Shown here: piece by piece, positions 19,712-27,526 of the stretch
Position numbering within the stretch: position 1 is the stretch's first letter
How the letters are laid out: every line of letters starts with the position of its first letter
Origin: Bradyrhizobium sp. Arg816
GTDB taxonomy: Bacteria > Pseudomonadota > Alphaproteobacteria > Rhizobiales > Xanthobacteraceae
Direction of reading: 5' to 3'
NCBI RefSeq assembly: GCF_029989365.1
Contig: NZ_JAPRAQ010000032.1
Coordinates: 27,221-91,220 of the forward strand
DNA length: 64,000 nt
Notes under the pieces: generated by a model
Database searches by the model: none
Told to the model about the DNA's origin: nothing
The model's input: the letters and a program-made list of their open reading frames with translations, nothing else
Translations under genes and position numbers: made by a program

Positions 19712-20275
19712 ATGGTTTGGCCGTTCAATCACTTCAGGAAACCCCGGCAAGCCCCGCGCGGCACCATTGAAGCCATCTATGGCATGATCGTGACGCAGGC
19801 GCGAGAACCCATATTTTACCGCGACTTGGGCGTGCCCGATACGGTTAACGGGCGTTTCGACCTGCTGCTGCTGCATCTCTGGCTGCTGCTGCGACGCCTG
19901 CGCACGGTCCAGAGCGCCAGCCAAGGCGCCACGGAGCTGTCACAGGCGCTGTTCGACCGCTTCTGCGAGGACATGGACGACAATCTTCGCGAGATGGGGA
20001 TAGGCGACCAGACCGTGCCGAAGCGGATGCGGGCCTTCGGCGAGGCGTTTTACGGCCGCGTCCAGGCCTATGACCAGGCCATCGATGGTGGCGGCGAGGC
20101 GCTGGCGGCCGCCATCTGCAAGAATATCCTGAATGGGACCGGTATGGACCAGGCACGGCAGCTCGCGGCCTACGCCCGGGCCACCGAGGCCGATCTCGGC
20201 CGGACAGACGAGGCCACGTTGCTGTGCGCCTCCTTCAAGTATCCCCCAGCGCTCACTGAGGACATCACGCGATGA
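19712..20275 (+). CDS. Ubiquinol-cytochrome c chaperone family protein
   Basis: A 187-residue protein with the CBP3/UbiC-chaperone pattern: EAIYGMIVTQAREPIFYRDLGVPDTVNGRFDLLLLHLWLLLRRL, then SQALFDRFCEDMDDNLREMGIGDQTVPKRMRAFGEAFYGRVQAYD. In mitochondria the homologue aids cytochrome b maturation and bc1 assembly; the bacterial role is inferred from homology. The stop overlaps the start of the YceD gene (ATGA at 20272-20275). Confidence 0.9.
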   Translation: MVWPFNHFRKPRQAPRGTIEAIYGMIVTQAREPIFYRDLGVPDTVNGRFDLLLLHLWLLLRRLRTVQSASQGATELSQALFDRFCEDMDDNLREMGIGDQTVPKRMRAFGEAFYGRVQAYDQAIDGGGEALAAAICKNILNGTGMDQARQLAAYARATEADLGRTDEATLLCASFKYPPALTEDITR

Positions 20276-20841
20276 GCCGACCGAACGCCGAATCCAGACC
20301 CGATCCCTGGCGGTCTCCCGTCATCGTCGCGCAGATCCCCGACACCGGCCTGCACCGCAAGCTCGAGGCATCGGTCGCCGAGCGGCAGGCCATCGCCGAG
20401 GTCGGCGGCTTGCGGGAGGTGCTCTCCGCCCAGGCTGCTTTCGACGTCGTGCCCAAGAGCGGCGGCCGGATCCAGGTAACGGGGCACGTCCGCGCCCGGA
20501 TCGGCCAGATCTGCGTCGTCACCCTCGATCCGATCGAGAGCGAGATCGAGGAGGACGTCGATCTGGTGTTCGCCCCCGAAGCCGAGGTTCGGAAGATGGC
20601 CGACCTGATCGAGGAGGGGCAGGACGACGCGGAGCCGCCGGAAGTGATCGATCCGCCGGAGGCGATCGTCAATGGAATCATCGACCTTGGCCGGATCGCG
20701 ACCGACGCGCTGTTCCTGGCGGTCGATCCCTATCCGCGCAAGCCGGGTGTCGTGTTCGAGGCCGAGGTCACCGCGCTTGACCCCGAGGACCATCCGTTCG
20801 CGGCGCTGAAGGCGCTCCAGGACAAGAAGAAAGGCAAATAG
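20272..20841 (+). CDS. YceD/DUF177 family protein
   Basis: A 189-residue soluble protein. It has an N-terminal PWRSPVIVAQIPDTGLHRKLEAS segment and a DUF177 core (RIQVTGHVRARIGQICVVTLDPIESEIEEDVDLVFAP). An acidic stretch of Glu/Asp follows, then GRIATDALFLAVDPYPRKPGVVF and a Lys-rich C-terminus. In many bacteria yceD precedes rpmF and plsX; here rpmF is absent and plsX follows after about 300 bp. A link to rRNA metabolism has been reported for plant and bacterial homologues, but the role is unsettled. It is coupled to the upstream gene by an ATGA overlap. Confidence 0.88.
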   Translation: MSRPNAESRPDPWRSPVIVAQIPDTGLHRKLEASVAERQAIAEVGGLREVLSAQAAFDVVPKSGGRIQVTGHVRARIGQICVVTLDPIESEIEEDVDLVFAPEAEVRKMADLIEEGQDDAEPPEVIDPPEAIVNGIIDLGRIATDALFLAVDPYPRKPGVVFEAEVTALDPEDHPFAALKALQDKKKGK

Positions 20842-21138
20842 CTGGGCATTCCCGGGGAGGATGGCTTCGCGAGGTGCGTAAGCCGCCTGTCCGAATGGTT
20901 TGACAGGTGCCCATATCTGTTTGATTTTAATATGCTTATTGTGAATTTTCGCCGCCGCCCGCGGATCGCCCCGAATGCAAAAGGCTGGGGGCAAGAGGTT
21001 GTTTCGGGATAACAAAACGCTATTGTCGCGCCCCGGTCCGGGCGCGGCGTGGCGCTAGGCCGGTCGCCAGGTCCATGGCGAATTCATTTGCGGCCCCGCT
21101 CGTTCAAGACCGCACCAGACCAGGTTTCCAGGACTTTT

Positions 21139-22200
21139 ATGCCAAGCAAGGTTCGCATCGCGCTTGACGCCATGGGGGGCGACGTCGGCGCCGCCGTGGT
21201 CATTCCAGGCGCCGCCATCTCGCTTCACAGGCATCGCGAGATCGAATTCCTGCTGGTCGGGGACCGCGCCAAGATCGAGCCCGAGCTCGAGAAGCATCCC
21301 GCCCTCAAGGCCGCTTCGAAGATCATCCATACCGACGTCGCCGTCAGCATGCATGACAAGCCGAGCCAGGCGCTGCGGCGCGGCCGCAAGACCTCCTCGA
21401 TGTGGCTCGCCATCGACGCGGTGAAGAAGGGCGAGGCGGATGTCGTGATCTCCGCCGGGAATACCGGCGCGCTGATGGCGATGTCGCGCTTCCACCTGCG
21501 CACGCTGCCGGGCATCGACCGCCCGGCGATTGCCGGGGTATGGCCGACCAAGCGCGGCGAATCGGTCGTGCTCGACCTCGGTGCCACCATCGGCGGCGAC
21601 GCACACCATCTGGTCTCGCTTGCCGTCATGGGCGCCGCGATGGCGAGCGTGCTGTTCAACAAGCCCCGGCCCACGGTCGGCCTGCTCAATATCGGGACCG
21701 AGGAGATCAAGGGGCACGAGGAGATCCGCGAGGCCGGGGACAGGCTGCGTGCGGTGAACCTGCCGGAACTCGATTATCTCGGCTTTGTCGAGGGCGACGG
21801 CATCGGCAAGGGGCTGGCCGACGTCATCGTCACCGAAGGCTTCAGCGGCAATATCGCCCTCAAGGCCGCCGAGGGAACCGCACGGCAGATGGCGGAATTA
21901 CTTCGCAATGAAATGCAGCGGAGCTGGCTGTCCAAGCTCGGCTATCTTCTGGCGCGCAGCGCCTTCCAGGCCCTGCGCGACAAGATGGATCCCAACAAGT
22001 CCAATGGCGGCGTGTTCCTTGGATTGAAGGGGATCGTGGTCAAGAGCCATGGCGGAATCAGCGCCGAAGGCTTTGCCTATGCGATCGATGTTGGCTATGA
22101 GATGGCTCACTACGATCTCCTGAACAAGATCAATCAGATGCTCAACCGCGAGGGTGGTGCACTTAGTTCCGTGCAGACCGCGCCGGAGGATGTTTCGTGA
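21139..22200 (+). CDS. plsX: Phosphate acyltransferase PlsX
   Basis: A 353-residue peripheral membrane enzyme that makes acyl-phosphate from acyl-ACP for phospholipid synthesis. The N-terminus VRIALDAMGGDVGAAVVIPGA is diagnostic, followed by VISAGNTGALMAMS, KRGESVVLDLGATIGG and VTEGFSGNIALKAAEGTA. AGGA stands 7 nt before the ATG at 21139; a longer in-frame reading from 21049 has an unrelated Arg/Pro-rich leader. The 297-bp region upstream holds no gene. The end overlaps fabH (GTGA). Confidence 0.96.
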   Translation: MPSKVRIALDAMGGDVGAAVVIPGAAISLHRHREIEFLLVGDRAKIEPELEKHPALKAASKIIHTDVAVSMHDKPSQALRRGRKTSSMWLAIDAVKKGEADVVISAGNTGALMAMSRFHLRTLPGIDRPAIAGVWPTKRGESVVLDLGATIGGDAHHLVSLAVMGAAMASVLFNKPRPTVGLLNIGTEEIKGHEEIREAGDRLRAVNLPELDYLGFVEGDGIGKGLADVIVTEGFSGNIALKAAEGTARQMAELLRNEMQRSWLSKLGYLLARSAFQALRDKMDPNKSNGGVFLGLKGIVVKSHGGISAEGFAYAIDVGYEMAHYDLLNKINQMLNREGGALSSVQTAPEDVS

Positions 22201-23177
22201 CTCAAATTCGTTCGGTCGTGCTGGGCTGCGGCTCTTATCTGCCGGAGCAGGTGGTGACCAACGCCCAGCTGGCGGCCCGCATCGACACGTCCGACGAGTG
22301 GATCGTGCAGCGCACCGGCATTCGCGAGCGGCATATCGCGGCCGAGGGCGAGTTCACCTCGCATCTGGCGATCAAGGCGGCGCAGGCTGCGCTCAGCGAC
22401 GCCGGCGTGGACGCGCAGTCGATCGAGCTGATCGTGCTGGCGACCTCGACGCCTGACAACACCTTCCCCGCAACCGCGGTCGCGGTGCAGCACGCGCTCG
22501 GCATCAACCATGGCGCGGCGTTCGATCTCCAGGCGGTGTGCTCGGGCTTCGTGTTCGCGCTCGCCACCGCCGACAATTTCCTGCGCACCGGCGCCTTCAA
22601 GCGCGCGCTGGTGATCGGCGCCGAGACCTTCTCGCGCATCCTCGACTGGAACGATCGCGGTACCTGCGTGCTGTTCGGCGACGGTGCCGGCGCGGTGGTG
22701 CTGGAGGCACAGGAGCAGCCGGGCAATGCCGCGACCGACCGCGGCGTCGTGACCACTCACCTGCGCTCCGACGGCCGCCACAAGGCAAAGCTGTTCGTCG
22801 ACGGCGGTCCGTCCTCGACCCAGACCGTCGGCCATCTGCGCATGGAGGGCCGCGAGGTCTTCAAGCACGCGGTCGGCATGATCACCGACGTGATCGTCGA
22901 CGCCTTCGAGACCACCGGGCTCAATGCCGACAGCATCGACTGGTTCGTGCCGCATCAGGCCAACAAGCGAATCATCGACGCCTCCGCCCACAAGCTGCAC
23001 ATCGCGCCGGAGAAGGTGGTGCTGACGGTGGACCGCCACGGCAACACCTCGGCGGCCTCGATCCCGCTGGCGCTGTCGGTGGCGCGCAAGGACGGCCGCA
23101 TCAAGCGCGGCGACATGGTTTTGCTGGAGGCGATGGGCGGCGGGTTCACCTGGGGCTCCGCGCTGGTGCGCTGGTAG
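22197..23177 (+). CDS. fabH: 3-oxoacyl-ACP synthase III
   Basis: A 326-residue thiolase-fold enzyme that starts fatty-acid synthesis by condensing acetyl-CoA with malonyl-ACP. The catalytic triad is visible: Cys about 115 in LQAVCSGFVFAL, His in DWFVPHQANKRII, and Asn in DRHGNTSAASIPLAL. The C-terminal GDMVLLEAMGGGFTWGSALVRW is typical. Translation begins at GTG inside the plsX stop (GTGA overlap), so the two are coupled. Confidence 0.97.
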   Translation: MTQIRSVVLGCGSYLPEQVVTNAQLAARIDTSDEWIVQRTGIRERHIAAEGEFTSHLAIKAAQAALSDAGVDAQSIELIVLATSTPDNTFPATAVAVQHALGINHGAAFDLQAVCSGFVFALATADNFLRTGAFKRALVIGAETFSRILDWNDRGTCVLFGDGAGAVVLEAQEQPGNAATDRGVVTTHLRSDGRHKAKLFVDGGPSSTQTVGHLRMEGREVFKHAVGMITDVIVDAFETTGLNADSIDWFVPHQANKRIIDASAHKLHIAPEKVVLTVDRHGNTSAASIPLALSVARKDGRIKRGDMVLLEAMGGGFTWGSALVRW

Positions 23178-23309
23178 AGCCAATCGATAGAATTTTGCCG
23201 GAATTAGCCGCGATTATCGATGCGCCTGCATTGATGAGCGCTGTTGACCGGCGTATCGTAACCTCATAATTTCAGACAACAATTGTTCGCCGTGATGTGG
23301 GGCAGGGCG

Positions 23310-23651
23310 ATGACCGACCAAAGCAAAACCGTAACGCGTGTTGATCTCTGCGAGGCCGTCTACCAGAAGGTGGGCCTGTCGCGCACGGAATCGTCTGCGT
23401 TCGTGGAACTCGTCCTGAAGGAGATCACCGACTGCCTCGAGAAGGGCGAGACGGTGAAATTGTCCTCTTTCGGCTCCTTCATGGTCCGCAAGAAGGGTCA
23501 GCGTATCGGCCGTAACCCGAAGACCGGCACCGAGGTGCCGATCTCGCCGCGCCGCGTCATGGTGTTCAAGCCGTCGGCGATCCTGAAGCAGCGGATCAAC
23601 ACCCAGCATCGCGGCAATGGCGACGCCAGCAAGGCTCAACCCGAGGCGTAA
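23310..23651 (+). CDS. ihfA: Integration host factor, alpha subunit
   Basis: A 113-residue HU/IHF-fold DNA-bending protein. VTRVDLCEAVYQKVGLSRTESSAFVELVLKEITDCLEKGETVKLSSFGSFMVRKKGQRIGRNPKTGTEVPISPRRVMVFKPS covers the whole domain, including the beta-arm tip residues RNPKTG with the intercalating Pro. The last dozen residues form a disordered tail. The ATG at 23310 follows GCAGGG; two upstream in-frame ATGs would add a short unrelated leader. Its placement between fabH and a MerR gene is the common alphaproteobacterial order. Confidence 0.95.
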   Translation: MTDQSKTVTRVDLCEAVYQKVGLSRTESSAFVELVLKEITDCLEKGETVKLSSFGSFMVRKKGQRIGRNPKTGTEVPISPRRVMVFKPSAILKQRINTQHRGNGDASKAQPEA

Positions 23652-23675
23652 CCGCCTGCTCGAAGGATTTGGCAT

Positions 23676-24260
23676 TTGGACAAGGCGCCGGATGCGTTCC
23701 GAACCATCAGCGAAGTAGCGCAGGAACTCGACATTCCGCAGCACGTGCTGCGGTTCTGGGAGACCCGATTCTCCCAGATCAAGCCGATGAAGCGCAGCGG
23801 CGGCCGCCGCTACTACCGCCCCGACGACGTCGACCTGCTCAAGGGCATCCGCCGCCTGCTCTACGGGGAGGGCTACACCATCCGCGGGGTGCAGCGCATC
23901 CTCAAGGAGCACGGCGTCAAGTCGGTGCAGGGCCTCGCCGACGGCGCGGCCGCGGTCTCGTTCGGGGCCATCGAGGATGCCATCGGCGCGAGCCTGATGG
24001 AGCCCGACGACGACGACGAGGCGCCCATCAAGGGCGTCACGGATGCTGATGAAGACGACTACCAGGGCGATGAGGAGGAAGGCATCGACTTCCGTTTCAC
24101 GGAGGTCGACGACGAGGACATCCTCACCACCTTCCGCAAGGGCGGCACCCCCGCCGCACCTGCCGGGCCCAGCGCGCTGGACCGGGAGCGGCTCGGACGG
24201 GTGCTCGCCGACCTCGTCGCGTGCCGGGAGATGCTGGATCAGGCGCTGAAGGACGGCTAG
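23676..24260 (+). CDS. MerR-family transcriptional regulator
   Basis: A 194-residue protein with an N-terminal MerR winged helix (FRTISEVAQELDIPQHVLRFWETRFSQIKPMKRSGGRRYYRPDDVDLLKGIRRLLYGEGYTIRGVQRIL). It is followed by a very acidic linker (PDDDDEAPIKGVTDADEDDY) and a short C-terminal helix. There is no effector-binding Cys set, so it is of the generic ihfA-linked MerR type. Translation starts at TTG with AAGGA about 8 nt upstream. It lies 24 bp after ihfA and is probably co-transcribed with it. Confidence 0.92.
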   Translation: MDKAPDAFRTISEVAQELDIPQHVLRFWETRFSQIKPMKRSGGRRYYRPDDVDLLKGIRRLLYGEGYTIRGVQRILKEHGVKSVQGLADGAAAVSFGAIEDAIGASLMEPDDDDEAPIKGVTDADEDDYQGDEEEGIDFRFTEVDDEDILTTFRKGGTPAAPAGPSALDRERLGRVLADLVACREMLDQALKDG

Positions 24261-24370
24261 GGCGCTTTTCGCGAGCTTTGCCGGCAGTTCCGGGAGCTAT
24301 GGGCGCGAGCGCCAAAATGCTGCGACCTCGCCTTGCGCAAAGCGGCGATCCTAGCTAATGGAACGACGTT

Positions 24371-24448
24371 CGGAGCGTGGCGCAGCCCGGTTAGCGCACT
24401 AGTCTGGGAGACTAGGGGTCGGAGGTTCAAATCCTCTCGCTCCGACCA
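24371..24448 (+). tRNA. tRNA-Pro (anticodon GGG)
   Basis: A complete cloverleaf of 78 nt with encoded CCA. The acceptor stem pairs CGGAGCG with CGCTCCG (A discriminator). The anticodon stem CTAGT/ACTAG has loop CTGGGAG with anticodon GGG at 24406-24408, and the T arm reads GGAGGTTCAAATCCTC. It decodes CCC. It marks the end of the conserved gene block; everything to its right has accessory character, so it is a plausible integration site, though no integrase or second copy of its 3' end was seen in the window. Confidence 0.96.
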
Positions 24449-24531
24449 ATACTTAGCCGGATTTCAGGGCGTCCGGATTTCTCCAAGGGTAACGGATAGG
24501 GTAACAGCTTTGGTATGGGCACCCTAAAATC

Positions 24532-24759
24532 ATGAAGTGGGTGGTGTTGGCATTCTCCGCGCTGGCGCTCGGAATTTGGGCGGCCGCCACGATAGCCGAC
24601 TCATACCCTCGAACTGAAACAGTCACTCAAATCCCGAACGACCCGGTCGAGGATCCTGCGTGCCTCATGCCCTGTGCGCCTACCGACCCACTAATTAAGC
24701 TGTCCGACGAAGACAGAATCGGCCGCCGGCCAAAAAAACCGGTAGGTATGAATCAATAG
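24532..24759 (+). CDS. Small hypothetical exported or anchored protein (75 aa)
   Basis: A 75-residue ORF with an N-terminal hydrophobic stretch (MKWVVLAFSALALGIWAAATIA) that could be a signal peptide or anchor. A Pro-rich tail with two Cys (DPACLMPCAPTDP) and a basic end follow. The ribosome site is weak. Protein-like composition favours a real gene, but the family is not recognised. Confidence 0.42.
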   Translation: MKWVVLAFSALALGIWAAATIADSYPRTETVTQIPNDPVEDPACLMPCAPTDPLIKLSDEDRIGRRPKKPVGMNQ

Positions 24760-24875
24760 CAACTGCGCGCTTATCAACTGGTCCGCGGCATGCGGGGATA
24801 ACCGTCGGCAACTTGTGGGCGGATGAGCCGGAAGTTCTAGTGTAGGTCTTCCGATTCGCGAGCATTTGCCCCCAC

Positions 24876-25304
24876 ATGCCTTTGAAATTTCATCCCGAGC
24901 CCGGAACGCTCTTGATCTGCGACTATTCCACGGGCTTTCGAATTCCCGAAATGGTCAAGAAGCGACCTGTGGTGACGATTTCGCCGCGGCTGAAGCGCCG
25001 GGACGGCCTTATTACCATCGTACCGCTCAGCACGAGCGCGCCATCACCAGTGTGTGATCATCACTGCAAGATCACTGTGAAACCTGCGCTTCCGTCGCCC
25101 TTTGATTCTGAGGAAGCGTGGGTGAAGGCTGACATGTTGGCCACGGTGGGCTTTGAGCGGTTGGATCTGATCCGGACCGGCCGGGATCCGTTCGGGAAAC
25201 GTAAGTATCTGACCCGACAACTGGAACCCGAAGTAATGCAAACCGTTTACCAATGCGTGTTACACGCCATCGGGTTGGGCCACTTGACTTGGCCTGAGAA
25301 GTGA
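24876..25304 (+). CDS. PemK/MazF-like toxin, orphan
   Basis: A 142-residue protein with the PemK/MazF (CcdB-like barrel) pattern. An N-terminal PEPGTLLICDYSTGF is followed by KKRPVVTISPRLKRRDGLITIVPLSTSAP, the beta-strand and loop block of mRNA interferases. A later WVKADMLATVGFERLDLI carries the second conserved strand. The family cleaves RNA and is usually paired with a small antitoxin gene directly upstream. Here the 115 bp upstream hold no antitoxin-like ORF and none follows. It could be a solitary domain protein, a defunct toxin, or one neutralised from elsewhere. It sits just after the tRNA, beside a phage-like remnant. Confidence 0.72.
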   Translation: MPLKFHPEPGTLLICDYSTGFRIPEMVKKRPVVTISPRLKRRDGLITIVPLSTSAPSPVCDHHCKITVKPALPSPFDSEEAWVKADMLATVGFERLDLIRTGRDPFGKRKYLTRQLEPEVMQTVYQCVLHAIGLGHLTWPEK

Positions 25305-25411
25305 CCAATTCATAGGGCGTTCCTGCGCTGCCCTTCGGGGCATCAGGCTTTCAAGACCTCGCGAGAGGCAGCCGCGTAAACCGAGCGATGCCAAGCTCAC
25401 CTACGCGGTTC

Positions 25412-25450
25412 TGAAATAAAAAGCCCCGCTCGGGAAACCGGGTGGGGCTT
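25412..25450 (-). terminator. Rho-independent terminator, minus strand
   Basis: The stem AAGCCCCGCTCGG, loop GAAA, and CCGGGTGGGGCTT pair over 13 positions with one wobble. On the minus strand the stem is followed by TTTTTATTT, so it terminates transcription coming from the right, that is, from the terminase-like remnant whose stop codon lies 17 bp away. On the plus strand there is no T-run. Confidence 0.8.
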
Positions 25451-25467
25451 GGCACTTCTGACCAGTT

Positions 25468-25689
25468 CTAAATCTGCAACTCACTGACGATCGTCTCCGG
25501 TCCCTGCGTCGCCATCCATAGCGTTATGGCGACCGACAGCACCAGGTCGTCGTGAACGCCGACGCGTGCCGCATATGTCGTGCGGCCGGCCTCCGAAATC
25601 TTTCGCTTGAAATCCTTCAGTTCGTCCTTGAGCGCCGCGGCATCGTTCGCGGCGGCCGCGATGCGCAGTTCTACCCCACCAAGCGGACC
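25468..25689 (-). pseudogene. C-terminal remnant of a terminase-like phage gene
   Basis: An open frame of 73 codons without a start, bounded upstream by an in-frame TGA. It reads GPLGGVELRIAAA, then LKDELKDFKRKISEAG, then ARVGVHDDLVLSVAITLW. The spacing of a final EL-x2-F helix and an HDDLVLA-like motif resembles the nuclease C-terminus of large-terminase-like proteins in alphaproteobacterial prophages. It keeps its own terminator. The break point coincides with a partial copy of dispersed repeat R1. The family call is by eye and moderate. Confidence 0.5.
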
Positions 25690-25715
25690 TCAATGAAAGG
25701 TTTCGCTGATGGGCC
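25684..25715. repeat. Dispersed repeat R1, partial copy
   Basis: The segment GCGGACCTCAATG, followed by TTCGCTGATGGGCC at its end, matches the right end of the longer R1 copies at 31438-31534 and 57652-57748. It begins where the terminase-like remnant is cut. Confidence 0.6.
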
Positions 25716-25781
25716 ACAAGCAGTCATTCGCGGGAGTCGGTCCTTTTGACCTATCCAGAAAAGAGAATGCCCGCTCTCCGA

Positions 25782-27353
25782 TCACCTTTCCCGTAGCCCT
25801 GCCTTTCGCATGCCTTCGGCAATCCGCGTACGCTGCGCGAGACAGGTTGGATTGTCGGTTGGCGAACTGGCGTGGAAGTGGGCGAGAGTGAAATTGGGGT
25901 CGAGAGTGAGCCCCGCCTGCACCGAAGCCCGCGCTTCCTCGACCCGCCCGAGATGAGCCAACGCGGCGGCGAGATAGAAATGAACGAATGGGGCGACATT
26001 CCTGATGGTCTCGAGGGATCGCTTGAACCAGTGGACAGCGGCTTCATCGGCCGCGAGATATGACTGCGCGACGCCCGCCGTATTCATCCAAGTGAACGCC
26101 CTGTTGTCACGGGGGGAAAGCCGAAATGCTTCCATGATGTAGGCTTCAGTTTCCTCGGCTCGACCGAGATAACATTTGCCAAGTCCAATCCACGCGTAAG
26201 CGGTGGCTAGATTTCGATCCAGATCCAATGCGCGTTCACATTCGGCGATGCCCTGAGCGGCGCGTTTGGTAAAAATTTGGACCACGCCAAGAAGGCAATG
26301 CGCTAAGGCGTGCTTTGGCGTGTGGGCAAGCACCTTGGCCAAAGACGTTTCGGCCGCCTTGAGGCGTGCGGCCCGGTCGCCACTCAACATCGATGTCCCC
26401 TGCATGGCGTCGACGAATGCCGTGCCAACGATTGCTTCAACGTTGCCGGCGTCCAGGCAGAGGGCCTGTTCGAAAAGCTTGCGCGCCTGCGACAGGTTTG
26501 CGGGATCCGATCCTCGGTGCACGCTCGCCATGCCCTGGAAATACAGGTCCATCGAGTCCGGATGGGGCGCCCGCGCCGCGCGCCGAGCCTCCGCCGTGAC
26601 CAGCTCCGTTCCCAGCTGATTGGCAAGGCGAGCGCCAATCTCATCCTGCATGTCGAACAGATCGGCGATCGGCATGTCGAATCGTTCAGCCCATAGATGG
26701 TTGCTCGTTTCGGCATTGATGAGCTGAACGTTGATGCGAATGCGGCTTCCACCACGCTGCACGGAGCCCTCAAGAACATAGCGAACTCCGAGCTCCCGCC
26801 CGACTTGCTTCAGATCGACATGCCTTCCCTTGTAGGTAAAGGCAGTGTTGCGGCCGATCACGAACATCCCAACCATGCGCGACAAATCCGTCGTCAGGCT
26901 CTCGGTCACGCCATCGGCGAAATATTCCTGCTCCGGATCGGGGCTCAGATTGGTGAACGGAAGAACGACCAGCGAGGGCTTATCAGGAACGGCAAAGCCC
27001 GGTTTCGGCGAGCCGCCCGCGACCGTTGCGTCCGCCGACCCAGCCGTTTCGCGCACCGTGCCGATGAAACGGACACCCTTACGCGGAAAGGTCCTGATGA
27101 GGCGTTGTTCATCTCCGGAATCGCCAATCGCCTTGCGCGCAGCATTTATGCGGGTGGTCAGGGCCACATCCGAAACGACGCGGCCTTGCCAAATGGCCCT
27201 TCTGAGATCGTCCTTGCTGACGACGCGTTCCCGGTTGCCGATCAGGTAGTCGAGCAGGTCGAACACCTGCGGCGCGATCGCGATTACATCCGTCCCGCGA
27301 CGCAGCTCGCGTCGGGCAGTATCAAATGAAAAATCTTCAAAAAAATAGCGCAA
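25782..27353 (-). CDS. Winged-helix / TolB-like / TPR regulator
   Basis: A 523-residue three-part protein. Residues 1-100 form an OmpR/CadC-type winged helix (FSFDTARRELRRGTDVIAIAPQVFDLLDYLIGNRERVVSKDDL, then IRTFPRKGVRFIG). Residues 125-245 resemble the FlgO/TolB-N-like domain (PSLVVLPFTNLSPDPEQEYFADGVTESLTTDLSRM ... GVRYVLEGSVQRGG). The remainder holds tetratricopeptide repeats (AIAECERALDLDRNLATAYAWIGLGKCYLGR). No membrane helix separates the parts, unlike CadC. Such proteins are numerous in Bradyrhizobium and were often annotated as adenylate-cyclase-like. It is divergent from the Bug-type gene (173 bp between starts), which it may control. Confidence 0.85.
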   Translation of the reverse strand: MRYFFEDFSFDTARRELRRGTDVIAIAPQVFDLLDYLIGNRERVVSKDDLRRAIWQGRVVSDVALTTRINAARKAIGDSGDEQRLIRTFPRKGVRFIGTVRETAGSADATVAGGSPKPGFAVPDKPSLVVLPFTNLSPDPEQEYFADGVTESLTTDLSRMVGMFVIGRNTAFTYKGRHVDLKQVGRELGVRYVLEGSVQRGGSRIRINVQLINAETSNHLWAERFDMPIADLFDMQDEIGARLANQLGTELVTAEARRAARAPHPDSMDLYFQGMASVHRGSDPANLSQARKLFEQALCLDAGNVEAIVGTAFVDAMQGTSMLSGDRAARLKAAETSLAKVLAHTPKHALAHCLLGVVQIFTKRAAQGIAECERALDLDRNLATAYAWIGLGKCYLGRAEETEAYIMEAFRLSPRDNRAFTWMNTAGVAQSYLAADEAAVHWFKRSLETIRNVAPFVHFYLAAALAHLGRVEEARASVQAGLTLDPNFTLAHFHASSPTDNPTCLAQRTRIAEGMRKAGLRER

Positions 27354-27526
27354 GCCACTCCTCCGCGCGGCGGTCGATCTCCAGGGGCCTATGACACTGC
27401 CAGACTAGAAGAATAAACCGTCGGTAAGGAAAAAGTAAGCCGGGGATCAAGCGTGTCCATCCTTGCCGTGGTACATCCAAAGGTGGCTCGCTCGGACAAA
27501 TTGAGATGAGGTCAGGGAGACAGGTG

